Shown here in pieces: positions 57,059-64,000 of a DNA stretch of 64,000 bases; the stretch's first letter is position 1; every line of letters begins with the position of its first letter. The DNA lies in the NCBI RefSeq assembly GCF_022815725.1, contig NZ_JALGRF010000011.1, positions 1 to 64,000 on the forward strand. Direction: 5' to 3'. The notes beneath the pieces were generated by a model that was given only the letters and a program-made list of their open reading frames with translations, made no database searches and was not told the origin of the DNA. Source of the stretch: Streptomyces sp. APSN-46.1 (GTDB taxonomy: Bacteria > Actinomycetota > Actinomycetes > Streptomycetales > Streptomycetaceae). Both the position numbers and the translations under genes were made by a program.

Positions 57059-58270
57059 TCAGACCAGGGAACTGAGGTCGCGCGGGTCCTTGCCGACCAG
57101 CGCGCGACCGTAGACCTGCTCGGGGATGCCCATGCCGAAGCCGGCGTGCCGGCTGCCCACGTTGATGTCGCGCCAGATCCGCTGGAGCGGGTTCGACTCG
57201 CTGAAGGCCGATGAACCGTAGGTGGTGACCAGCAGGTCGATCGCCTCCCGGCACTGCTGCGCCACGTGCGTGGAGTCCATCCGGGCGCGGGCCCGGGTCA
57301 GCAGGTCGGGGTTCTCGCCCGCGCGGGCGTGGCCGTCGATGGTGTCGGCCAGGCGCCGTGCGTGCAGTTTGGCGGTGTCGACCTTGACCGCGGCTGCGGC
57401 CAGGTCCAGTTGGGTAGTGGGGGAGTCCACCTGATGGGCGTAGGTGGAGCCTGCCACGGGACGAGTGTGGACCTTCTCCCGTACGTACTCCAGTGCCGCC
57501 TCCGCGCCGCCGATGAGGGATCCGATCAGTCCGATCGTGAACACCCCGGTCATGCTGTTGCGGTAGGCGTGGCTCTCGGGGACCAGGCCGTCGGTCTCAC
57601 CGTTGAGGACGGGTACGTAGGGCAGCAGCCGGTGCCTGGGGATGAAGATCCCGTCCGCCACCACGGTATTGCTGCCGGTCCCGCGCATTCCGGCGAAGTG
57701 CCAGGTGTCCTTGATGGTCACGTCGGCCGCCGGCATCAGCGCGAAGTAGATCTCGGGCTTGCCCGATGCGCCACCGATCGCGATGAGGCCGCCGAACCAC
57801 TCCGCGTGCAGGGAACCCGAGGCGTAGCCCCACTCCCCGGTGACCCGGACGCCGCCTTCGGTCTCCTCCACGGAGAACGCCGGCCGCCCCAGGACCTGCG
57901 CCGTGCGGGCGTCCGGATCGCTGCCCCAGACCTCGTCCTGGGCCTGGTCGGAGAAGAGCGAGACCACGTAGTTCCCGGCATTGAGCACTCCGGTGACCCA
58001 CGCGGCCGAACAACAGCCGCGGCCCAGCTCGGTGGTGACGTCCAGCAGTGTGCGGACGTCCGTTTGGTATCCGCCCAGCCGCTTCGGCGTGAGAAGCCTG
58101 GTCAGGCCCGCCCCGGTGATCTTGCCGATGACGTCCTCGGAGAGCCGGCGGGTCTGCTCGCTCCCCGCGGAATCCCTGCGCAGGTCGTCCCGCAGCACGG
58201 TCGCCCGGGCCACCAGGTCGGCGTGCAGGACGTCGTCGGGGACAGCGGTCCTTTGAACAGAACTGTTCAT
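57059..58270 (-). CDS. Two-component-type flavin-dependent monooxygenase (HsaA/DszC-like, acyl-CoA dehydrogenase fold)
   Basis: The 403-residue protein has an acyl-CoA dehydrogenase fold without the usual catalytic glutamate context: LLTPKRLGGYQTDVRTLLDV, GRGCCSAAWVTGVLNAGNYV, DTWHFAGMRGTGSNTVVADG, and a C-terminal STHVAQQCREAIDLL. Group D flavin monooxygenases hydroxylate aromatics using reduced flavin from a separate reductase. No such reductase gene is visible in the cluster. It is the first gene of the phz operon and may hydroxylate the phenazine ring before O-methylation. ATG at 58270. Confidence 0.82.
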   Translation of the reverse strand: MNSSVQRTAVPDDVLHADLVARATVLRDDLRRDSAGSEQTRRLSEDVIGKITGAGLTRLLTPKRLGGYQTDVRTLLDVTTELGRGCCSAAWVTGVLNAGNYVVSLFSDQAQDEVWGSDPDARTAQVLGRPAFSVEETEGGVRVTGEWGYASGSLHAEWFGGLIAIGGASGKPEIYFALMPAADVTIKDTWHFAGMRGTGSNTVVADGIFIPRHRLLPYVPVLNGETDGLVPESHAYRNSMTGVFTIGLIGSLIGGAEAALEYVREKVHTRPVAGSTYAHQVDSPTTQLDLAAAAVKVDTAKLHARRLADTIDGHARAGENPDLLTRARARMDSTHVAQQCREAIDLLVTTYGSSAFSESNPLQRIWRDINVGSRHAGFGMGIPEQVYGRALVGKDPRDLSSLV

Positions 58271-58441
58271 TCCCCTTAATTCCTCCCGGCTTGATCGGGG
58301 CAACGGCTCCCGATTGAAAGAGATGCTCCGGAGTGGTTTCGGCCCGAACTTTCCCGGCCGTCCGGCAGAGTACGTCCTCGCGTCGGCCGCAGCCACCCAC
58401 GTCGGATCGGACTCGTACCGGCCCGCGACCCGCGGTGTCCG

Positions 58442-58459
58442 ACTGAGGAATTCCTCAGT
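58442..58459. promoter_or_regulatory. Perfect 18-bp palindrome, candidate operator
   Basis: ACTGAGGAATTCCTCAGT is its own reverse complement over all 18 bases. It lies 172 bp before the minus-strand operon start and 128 bp before the plus-strand one. Dyads of this kind are typical binding sites of TetR/MarR-class regulators. No regulator gene is seen in the window part of the cluster. Confidence 0.65.
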
Positions 58460-58552
58460 TGAACGTCCGCACCGGAACGAGGCCAAGTGCGCGGTGCGCC
58501 GCTAACGTGACCTCGGTGAGGGCTGTGCCTGGCGAATGAGGCCAGTGAATTA

Positions 58553-58569
58553 GTTGCACCAATTGCAAC
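58553..58569. promoter_or_regulatory. Inverted repeat overlapping the 5' leader of the plus-strand operon
   Basis: GTTGCA-CCAAT-TGCAAC is a 6-bp inverted repeat with a 5-nt spacer, ending 2 nt before GGAGGAG. A protein bound here could block transcription or ribosome access. Confidence 0.45.
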
Positions 58570-58586
58570 ACTGGAGGAGAGTTCGT

Positions 58587-59288
58587 ATGAGCAGCAGCAT
58601 CGACAAGCCTTATGATTTCGCCACCGCGGACTTCAACGCCGTCTACCGGGGCGGGGAACTGTTGGCGGACGCGGAGATCAGCAGCGTCCCGTGGGACATC
58701 GGCGAGGCCCAGCCGGGTGTGATCGAATTCGAGTCCCTGGGACGCATCCGCGGTGAGGTGCTCGACAGCGGATGCGGTCTCGGCGACAACGCCGTCTTCC
58801 TTGCCGGCCGCGGTCACCGGGTGACGGCCGTCGACGCTGCCTCGGCGGCGATCGAGCAGGCCGTCGAGCGTGCGAAGGGGACGGGCATCGAGTTCGCCGT
58901 CGCCGATGCCACCAGCCTGGCCGGATACGAGGGCAGGTTCGACACCGTGCTGGACAGTGCGCTGTTCCACACCTTGGACGCGGCGTCCCGGCAGCGCTAC
59001 GTCGCAGCGCTGCACCGCGCCACCAAGCCCGGTGCCTGGCTCAACATGCTGTGCCTCGCCGACGTCCCCGGGGGCATGCCCGCGCCGCTCTCCGTGTCCG
59101 AGGCGACCGTGCGGGAGGTCCTGGCCGAGGGGGGCTGGGCCGTGACGGAGCTGCGCCGGACCATCTACTGGGGTGTGGCGGCCTCCACGAAGACGTTCCT
59201 GGCCAAGGTCGGGTCGAAGGTCGCGATCGACGACAAGGGCCGGACCCAGCTCCCCGTGTGGACGGTCCAGGCCGAGCGGGCCGCCTAG
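58587..59288 (+). CDS. Class I SAM-dependent methyltransferase
   Basis: The 233-residue enzyme has SAM-binding motif I VLDSGCGLGDNAVFLAGRGH (about residues 60-79), acidic motif VTAVDAASAAIEQA, and motif II region RFDTVLDSALFHTL. First gene of the plus-strand operon; strong GGAGGAG before the ATG. It may methylate O, N or C of the phenazine or of its amino-acid side group. The specific target is unknown. Confidence 0.85.
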   Translation: MSSSIDKPYDFATADFNAVYRGGELLADAEISSVPWDIGEAQPGVIEFESLGRIRGEVLDSGCGLGDNAVFLAGRGHRVTAVDAASAAIEQAVERAKGTGIEFAVADATSLAGYEGRFDTVLDSALFHTLDAASRQRYVAALHRATKPGAWLNMLCLADVPGGMPAPLSVSEATVREVLAEGGWAVTELRRTIYWGVAASTKTFLAKVGSKVAIDDKGRTQLPVWTVQAERAA

Positions 59289-59339
59289 CGCTCGGCGCGT
59301 GGTTCCACCGAGTGACACTCCTGAAGGAAGGCTCTGCCG

Positions 59340-60218
59340 ATGGCAAAGACCATCAAGCCGCTGAACCTTGAGCTCGACCGGCTCGAGGCGATGGCGGAGT
59401 CGGACTACTACAACCCGTACACGATCTTCGAGTGGCCCGACACGCTCGAAGAGGACCGCCCCTGGATGAGCGAGGACCTGGTCACGCTCGCCGGCACCGA
59501 GCACTGGGACGCACTGACGCGTGAGCAGCAGCTTGCGCTCACCCGGTTCGAGGCGGTCAACTTCTTCAGCCTCAACATCCACGGCATCCGTGAGCTGCTC
59601 AGCGAGGTCGTGCTGCGCATTCACACCAAGACGTACGCGGATGCCTCGGAGTTCCTCCACCACTTCATCGGTGAAGAGAACGAGCACATGTGGTTCTTCG
59701 GCGCCTTCTGCCTGCGCTACGGCAAGAAGGTCTACCCGGCCGGTCCGGCGGTCGGCGTCAACCGGATCGAGGGAGTCGGGGAGGCGGCCAGTGAGCTGGT
59801 CATCTTCGCCCGCATCCTCATCTTCGAAGAGATCGTCGACTACTTCAACGCGAAAATGGCGACCGATCAGGACCTGCCGCACATCGCGAGGGAGATCAAC
59901 CGGGTCCACCACCAGGACGAAAGCCGGCACGTGGCGTTCGGCCGGTACATCTTCACGCAGCTGCTCGAGCAGGTGAAGGAGAACCACCCCGAGGACATCC
60001 CTGTCCTCGCCAAGTACCTGGATGCGTACCTCGACTACAGCATCCGCAGTCTGTACAACCCGGCGGTCTACCGCGATGCAGGGCTGGAAAACCCGCTCGA
60101 ACTGCGGCGTCAGCTGCTTGAGCACCCGGCCCGCAAGCTCGCTCACAACCGCATTCTCAACCGTACTCAGAAATTCCTAGAGCGGTCCGGTCTCGGAGTC
60201 CAGGGGGCAGAAGCATGA
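59340..60218 (+). CDS. AurF-type di-iron oxygenase
   Basis: The 292-residue helical protein has the AurF/CmlI ligand pattern: Glu at 71 or 85, E113-x-x-H116 (GEENEHMWFF), E163 (FEEIVDYF), and H190-x3-E194-x2-H197 (RVHHQDESRHVAF). The 27-residue gap from E163 to H190 equals that of AurF E196 to H223. AurF relatives oxidise arylamines to nitro or azoxy groups; others hydroxylate carrier-bound substrates. Its start codon-linked neighbour is an ACP (ATGA overlap), so a carrier-bound substrate is likely. That is inference. Confidence 0.85.
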   Translation: MAKTIKPLNLELDRLEAMAESDYYNPYTIFEWPDTLEEDRPWMSEDLVTLAGTEHWDALTREQQLALTRFEAVNFFSLNIHGIRELLSEVVLRIHTKTYADASEFLHHFIGEENEHMWFFGAFCLRYGKKVYPAGPAVGVNRIEGVGEAASELVIFARILIFEEIVDYFNAKMATDQDLPHIAREINRVHHQDESRHVAFGRYIFTQLLEQVKENHPEDIPVLAKYLDAYLDYSIRSLYNPAVYRDAGLENPLELRRQLLEHPARKLAHNRILNRTQKFLERSGLGVQGAEA

Positions 60219-60457
60219 GCGACAAGATCACTGCGGTGCTGGAATTCATCACGAAGCGCAACCCCGCGGTGGGCGAGGTGGGGCTCGACGACGACCTGAT
60301 CGACCGCCGGGCGATCGACTCGCTGGCGTTCGTCGAGTTCCTCTACCTGCTGGAGGAGCTCGGCGGTGAGCCGATCGACCCCGAGGACATCGACGTGGAC
60401 GACTTCCGCACGCTTCGCAAGATCGACGCGCGCTTCCTCGCGCGCGCGGCGAACTGA
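60215..60457 (+). CDS. Acyl/peptidyl carrier protein
   Basis: The 80-residue acidic four-helix protein has phosphopantetheine-site Ser36 in RRAIDSLAFVEF and a hydrophobic helix III pattern (EPIDPEDIDVDDF). It overlaps the di-iron oxygenase gene by 4 nt and the amino acid ligase gene by 3 nt (TGATG), so the three are made together. It is the expected acceptor of the amino acid ligase encoded next. Confidence 0.92.
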   Translation: MSDKITAVLEFITKRNPAVGEVGLDDDLIDRRAIDSLAFVEFLYLLEELGGEPIDPEDIDVDDFRTLRKIDARFLARAAN

Positions 60458-61296
60458 TGGGGACCGCCACCGGGCGGACGGACAGTGGGCTGGGCGTGCT
60501 CGGCGCGGACGAACTCCGGCTCATCCGGGCGTTCGACGCGCTGGTCCTCTCGTGGGCCGAGCGGCTGGAGGCCGATGAGCGCCGTTACCCGGTGCTGCTG
60601 CGGGCGGAAGACCTCGAAGGCATCGACTACTACGAGAACTTCCCGCACCTGGGCCTGGCCGTCTCGACGGCCGACCCGGAACGGCTCACCGCGCTACGGG
60701 CGTCCGCCGGCCAACCGCTCACCGCGCTTCCGGCCGAGGTACTGAACGAGGCACGGCTGGGCCTGCCGTCCGCCGCCTGCTATTCGGTCTACTTCGACCT
60801 GCGCGGGCAGACCCTGCCGTCCGAGGCCAACCGGTTCACCACGGTGGCGACCTGCTACCGCAACGAGACCCGGTACGAGGGGCTGCGGCGCCTCCTCGGC
60901 TTCTCGATGCGGGAGATCGTCTTCGTCGGCGGGGGCGACGGTGCGAAGGAGCACCTGTCCGGTGCCAAGGAACTGGTGCTGGGCCTGGCGGGAAAGCTCG
61001 GGCTGGACATGAAGACCGAGGTCGCGACCGACCCCTTCTTCGACAGCAACGGCTCACGGGCCAAGATGCAGCTGCTGTTCCCGGTGAAGGAGGAGTTCAT
61101 CGTCGACGGCCTGGCCATCGGTTCGGTGAACTACCACCGCAACTTCTTCGGGGAACGCTGCGAGATCAGCCTCCCGGATGGCCAGGCGGCGCACACCAGC
61201 TGCCTCGCCTTCGGACTGGAGCGCTGGGTGCACATCCTGACCGCCCGATTCGGGAGCGCGAGGTCCGCCACCGAGGCACTTCTCGAAGTGCAGTGA
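60457..61296 (+). CDS. Amino acid:[carrier protein] ligase, seryl-tRNA-synthetase-like
   Basis: The 279-residue class II aminoacyl-synthetase core lacks a tRNA-binding arm. Motif 2-like sequence: RFTTVATCYRNETRYEGLRR; motif 3-like: SCLAFGLERWVHIL. Cys133 and Cys249 sit where the zinc-binding cysteines of atypical SerRS-type carrier-protein ligases lie (Bradyrhizobium Bll0957 group). Those enzymes load Gly or Ala on the phosphopantetheine arm of a small carrier protein. The gene directly follows the ACP gene, so this is almost surely the pair. Which amino acid is used is unknown. Confidence 0.87.
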   Translation: MGTATGRTDSGLGVLGADELRLIRAFDALVLSWAERLEADERRYPVLLRAEDLEGIDYYENFPHLGLAVSTADPERLTALRASAGQPLTALPAEVLNEARLGLPSAACYSVYFDLRGQTLPSEANRFTTVATCYRNETRYEGLRRLLGFSMREIVFVGGGDGAKEHLSGAKELVLGLAGKLGLDMKTEVATDPFFDSNGSRAKMQLLFPVKEEFIVDGLAIGSVNYHRNFFGERCEISLPDGQAAHTSCLAFGLERWVHILTARFGSARSATEALLEVQ

Positions 61297-61316
61297 CATC
61301 AGCCGGAGATGAACCG

Positions 61317-62168
61317 ATGACAGACACGACCGTCCACGACACCATCGAGACCGGCACGGTCCGGGTGAACGACGACATAGAAATCGCTTACGAGCGCCGC
61401 GGGGACGGCCCCGACATCGTCCTGATCAACAACTTCTTCATGGACCGGAAGTCCTGGCGGTCGTACACCGCGAATCTGGCCTCCGGGGCGCGGCTCCTCT
61501 CCTACGACCTGCGCGGGCAGGGCGAGTCGACCCCGCAGGTCGGCGAGCCCGTCTGGGAAGACCACGTGACCGACCTGAAGGCGCTGCTCGACTCCCTCGG
61601 GATCGAGAAGGCGTTCCTGCTCGGCACTTCCTTCTCCACCCTGATCTGCCGCGACTTCGCCGTGGCGTACCCGGAGCGGGTCCACGGCCTGGTCTTCGCC
61701 GGTCCGGCGATGAGCCCCTACGGTGGCCAGCGCCTGCGCCGGATCACCAAGTCCTGGCTGAAGGCGCTGGACACCGGGGGACTGGGAGTGCTGTACGACC
61801 AGCTGTACCCGCTGGTCTCGGGCGACTACGCGGTGGAGACCGCGGGGCCGACCGGGTTCATCGGCCGGAAGCAGAACTTCCTCGGCATCCACACCCAGGA
61901 GTCGCTCCGGGCCGGACTGGCGGTGTCCGTCAAGGCACCGCTCGAACCCGAGCTGCTCAGCAAGGTCACGCAGCCCACTCTGCTGTTCGTGGGCGGCGAC
62001 GACTTCTCGCTCGGGTCCAACGGGGCGGAGGAACTGGCCCGGTTGCTGCCGGACTCGGAGACGGTCACGGTGCCCCGCGGGGGGCACCTCGCGTTCCTGG
62101 AGGAGCCCGAGTGGTTCCAGAAGGAGGTCGTGGCCTTCGTCTCCCGGGTCATCGGGGCGGATGCCTGA
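61317..62168 (+). CDS. Alpha/beta-hydrolase, possible aminoacyl transferase or esterase
   Basis: The 283-residue alpha/beta-hydrolase has DLRGQGEST, a nucleophile elbow GTSFST with Ser105, an acid in VGGDDFSLG and the histidine in VPRGGHLAFLEE. The elbow reads G-x-S-x-S, not the common G-x-S-x-G. In an operon with a loaded carrier protein it could move the aminoacyl group onto the phenazine, or remove wrongly loaded groups. Both are inference. ATG at 61317 is chosen (GGAGA 8 nt upstream) over a GTG at 61293 that touches the previous stop. Confidence 0.8.
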   Translation: MTDTTVHDTIETGTVRVNDDIEIAYERRGDGPDIVLINNFFMDRKSWRSYTANLASGARLLSYDLRGQGESTPQVGEPVWEDHVTDLKALLDSLGIEKAFLLGTSFSTLICRDFAVAYPERVHGLVFAGPAMSPYGGQRLRRITKSWLKALDTGGLGVLYDQLYPLVSGDYAVETAGPTGFIGRKQNFLGIHTQESLRAGLAVSVKAPLEPELLSKVTQPTLLFVGGDDFSLGSNGAEELARLLPDSETVTVPRGGHLAFLEEPEWFQKEVVAFVSRVIGADA

Positions 62169-62742
62169 GTCAGCCCTGACCGACGGCCGGCCCGCGGGAA
62201 TCCTGTTGGAGGTCGCGCGGGTCGACCCTCCGCACGGCCCGGCCGAGCAGCGCCGTGCCGGCCGTACCGCGGCCGGCACGGCGCTCCGGCGTGCCGGCTC
62301 GGCTGTGCTGACGGTGGGCCGCCGCTCCGACGGCGCTCCGGTGTTCCCCGACGGTTTCGCCGGTGCGATCACACATACGCCATCCTTCGCCGTCGCGGTC
62401 GTCGCCCGGGGGGTCACCGGCATCGGCGTGGACCTGGAGACGGGCCACCTCGGACCGGGGCTGGACCGCTACCTCCTCAACGACACCGAGCGGGCACTGC
62501 TGTGGCCGGACCGGAGCCGGCAGACGCTGCGTCGCCTGTTCGTCGCGAAGGAGGCCGGATTCAAGGCACTCTCCGACTGCAGGCCGGCCCATGGCGGTCT
62601 CTTCTGGCGGGTTCGCCTCAGCCGGTCCGACGGCCTGCTGTGGGCCCGGGCCGGAGCGGACCGGGCTCTCGTCACGCTCGGCGGCACGAGGGCTTTCGCC
62701 TTCGCGGTCGCCGTTCGGCACTCGACGACCCATCAGGCATAA
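62161..62742 (+). CDS. 4'-phosphopantetheinyl transferase (Sfp/EntD-like)
   Basis: The 193-residue enzyme has the two PPTase signatures GIGVDLET (magnesium-binding Asp) and LFVAKEAGFKAL, and an N-terminal SDGAPVFPDGFAGAITHT segment. It would activate the ACP encoded in the same operon. It overlaps the hydrolase gene by 8 nt, ensuring co-expression. Confidence 0.9.
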   Translation: MPESALTDGRPAGILLEVARVDPPHGPAEQRRAGRTAAGTALRRAGSAVLTVGRRSDGAPVFPDGFAGAITHTPSFAVAVVARGVTGIGVDLETGHLGPGLDRYLLNDTERALLWPDRSRQTLRRLFVAKEAGFKALSDCRPAHGGLFWRVRLSRSDGLLWARAGADRALVTLGGTRAFAFAVAVRHSTTHQA

Positions 62743-62749
62743 CCAACAG

Positions 62750-62788
62750 TTCTGGTATCCACAAAAACAAGGTCTTGGACTTCTGGTA
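62750..62788 (+). promoter_or_regulatory. Direct repeat TTCTGGTA (x2, 31-bp period) upstream of the FAD oxidase gene
   Basis: Two exact TTCTGGTA copies begin at 62750 and 62781, three helical turns apart, in an AT-richer 176-bp gap between the PPTase gene and the FAD oxidase gene. Candidate promoter or activator-binding region. Confidence 0.35.
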
Positions 62789-62918
62789 CCGGGTTCGGCG
62801 AGCATTCAGGTGCGACACCGTACGCCCGCCCTCCGACACCAGTCCCCCGCTGGCGGGGGGCGGGCCACCACCCTCCGACTCCGGGCCCCACGCCGCGCGC
62901 CCACCGAGAGGAACGAAC

Positions 62919-64000
62919 ATGAGCACCGGGCATGACGTGCCTGACCCCACCATCGCCCTTGGACCGGCGATCGGGGAACTGTCCGGACGCGTGAGCGGTC
63001 CGGTCCTGCTGCGCGGTGACGAGGCGTACGACGAGGAACGCACCGGTTATCAGACCTTCGGGGTCCACCGCCCGGCCCTGGTCGTCGGCGCGACCCGTGC
63101 CGAGGACGTGCGAGCGGCCGTGGAGTTCGCCGCCGCCCACGATCTGCCGGTCGCGGTCCAGGCCACCGGCCACAGCCCCGCTCCGGCCGCCGACGGCGGA
63201 CTGCTGGTCACCACCCGCCGGATGACGGACGTGACGATCGACCCCGAGGCCCGCACCGCCCGGTTCGCCGCCGGTGTCACCTCCCGGCAGCTGATCGAGG
63301 CGGCCACCCCGTACGGGCTGGCCCCGCTCAACGGGAGCGCCCCGGGCGTCGGCGCCGTCTCCTACATGCTCGGCGGCGGCCTGGGCCTGATGGCCCGCCG
63401 CCACGGATACGCCGCCGACCACATCCGCGCCATCGACGTCGTCACGGCCGACGGGCAGCTGCGTCATGTCACCGGCGAGAGCGACCCCGACCTGTTCTGG
63501 GCACTGCGCGGCGGTCGCGGCAGCCTGGGCGTGGTCACCGGCCTCGAAGTGGACCTCGTACCCGTCGAACGCCTCTACGGCGGCGGCCTCTACTTCGACG
63601 GCAGCCTCGCCGAGCACGTCGTCAACGCCTACCTGCGCTGGACCGGCACCGTCCCGGACGAGATGACCTCGTCCATCGCGCTCGTCCCGCTCCCCGACAT
63701 CCCGGCGCTCCCGCCGCCGCTGCGGGGACGGTACGTGGTGCACGTACGGGTGGCCTACCTGGGTGACGCCGAGACCGGCGAGCGGCTGGTCGCGCCGCTC
63801 CGGGCGCTCGGCCCGGCCCTGGCCGATTCCGTACGCGAACTGCCGTACGCCGAGTCCGGCTCGATCCACAACGACCCGGTGCAGCCGGCCCCGTACATCG
63901 GGACCAATGCCATGACCCGCGACCTCGACGAGGGCCTGGTCAAGACGGTGCTCGAACTGACGGGCCCCCAGGCCCCGGTCACCTGCATCGTGGAGATCCG
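62919..64000 (+). CDS. FAD-linked oxidase, PCMH/berberine-bridge-like (3' partial)
   Basis: About 360 residues are present before the window ends. The PCMH FAD domain shows RPALVVGATRAEDVRAAVEF, VAVQATGHSPAPAADGG (His for covalent flavin) and GVGAVSYMLGGGLGLMARRH. The cysteine that makes a second flavin bond in berberine-bridge enzymes is absent from this last region. C-terminal sequence is missing. AGAGGA precedes the ATG. It may oxidise a phenazine intermediate or an amine; it has its own upstream gap and could belong to another transcript. Confidence 0.85.
   Translation, partial: MSTGHDVPDPTIALGPAIGELSGRVSGPVLLRGDEAYDEERTGYQTFGVHRPALVVGATRAEDVRAAVEFAAAHDLPVAVQATGHSPAPAADGGLLVTTRRMTDVTIDPEARTARFAAGVTSRQLIEAATPYGLAPLNGSAPGVGAVSYMLGGGLGLMARRHGYAADHIRAIDVVTADGQLRHVTGESDPDLFWALRGGRGSLGVVTGLEVDLVPVERLYGGGLYFDGSLAEHVVNAYLRWTGTVPDEMTSSIALVPLPDIPALPPPLRGRYVVHVRVAYLGDAETGERLVAPLRALGPALADSVRELPYAESGSIHNDPVQPAPYIGTNAMTRDLDEGLVKTVLELTGPQAPVTCIVEI

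Larger units (their letters stand above)
58271..58586. other. 316-bp divergent control region between the two phenazine operons
   Basis: It holds a perfect 18-bp palindrome (58442-58459), a 6-5-6 inverted repeat next to the plus-strand ribosome-binding site (58553-58569), and GGAGGAATT before the minus-strand ATG. No coding frame is convincing. It should carry both promoters of the cluster. Confidence 0.7.

Overview
The window is about 64 kb of very GC-rich actinobacterial chromosome. Codon use, many GTG starts and gene order point to Streptomyces. From about 5.7 to 34.4 kb it follows a gene order I recall from the S. coelicolor SCO585x-SCO590x region: sulfurtransferase, sepH, lactone oxidase, MFS, hemH, IMPase, cutRS, DUF4193, DUF3093, thioesterase, dut, DUF3710, kdpDE-like, OB-fold, DUF3159, two TrkA proteins, a KimA-like permease and an RNA methyltransferase. 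This comparison is from memory, not a search.

Region 1 (1-5.0 kb) is the edge of a non-ribosomal peptide cluster. The end of an NRPS stops right after a condensation domain. It converges on a three-gene operon (LeuA-like, LeuC, LeuD) that can lengthen a 2-oxo acid by one carbon. The cluster abuts a thymidine kinase gene that has lost its first part, including the ATP-binding P-loop (about 5.03 kb).

Region 2 (5.7-34.4 kb) is conserved core chromosome: a Tat-exported amine/amino-acid oxidase, a CASTOR/POLLUX-like ion channel, cell division (SepH), haem synthesis (HemH), secretion-stress signalling (CutRS), nucleotide hygiene (dUTPase), and a block rich in potassium functions (KdpD/KdpE, two TrkA-type proteins, a KimA-like importer).

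Region 3 (34.4-46.8 kb) is a 12.4-kb block in which every gene lies on the minus strand and nearly all concern Zn/Mn: a surface-anchored-repeat ABC transporter with two extra surface proteins, a CtpC-type P-ATPase with its PacL/DUF1490 partner, and a second ZnuABC-like transporter. An exact 26-bp direct repeat flanks it. One copy is the 3' end of the RNA methyltransferase gene; the other is followed by what looks like that gene's original terminator. This is the signature of an integrated island, though no recombinase is present.

Region 4 (46.9-64 kb) is a phenazine cluster. A minus-strand operon holds phzB, C, D, E, F, G, a flavin monooxygenase, an acid-activating and an acyl-reducing enzyme resembling EhpF/EhpG of D-alanylgriseoluteic acid synthesis, an EhpR-like VOC protein and a methyltransferase. 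A divergent plus-strand operon holds a second methyltransferase, an AurF-type di-iron oxygenase, an acyl carrier protein, a seryl-tRNA-synthetase-like amino acid:carrier-protein ligase, an alpha/beta hydrolase and a phosphopantetheinyl transferase, then an FAD oxidase cut by the window edge. Together they suggest a griseoluteic-acid-like phenazine decorated by an amino acid carried on an ACP. The carrier-protein cassette next to a phenazine core is the most novel-looking system here. No tRNA, rRNA, CRISPR array, transposase or integrase was recognised.
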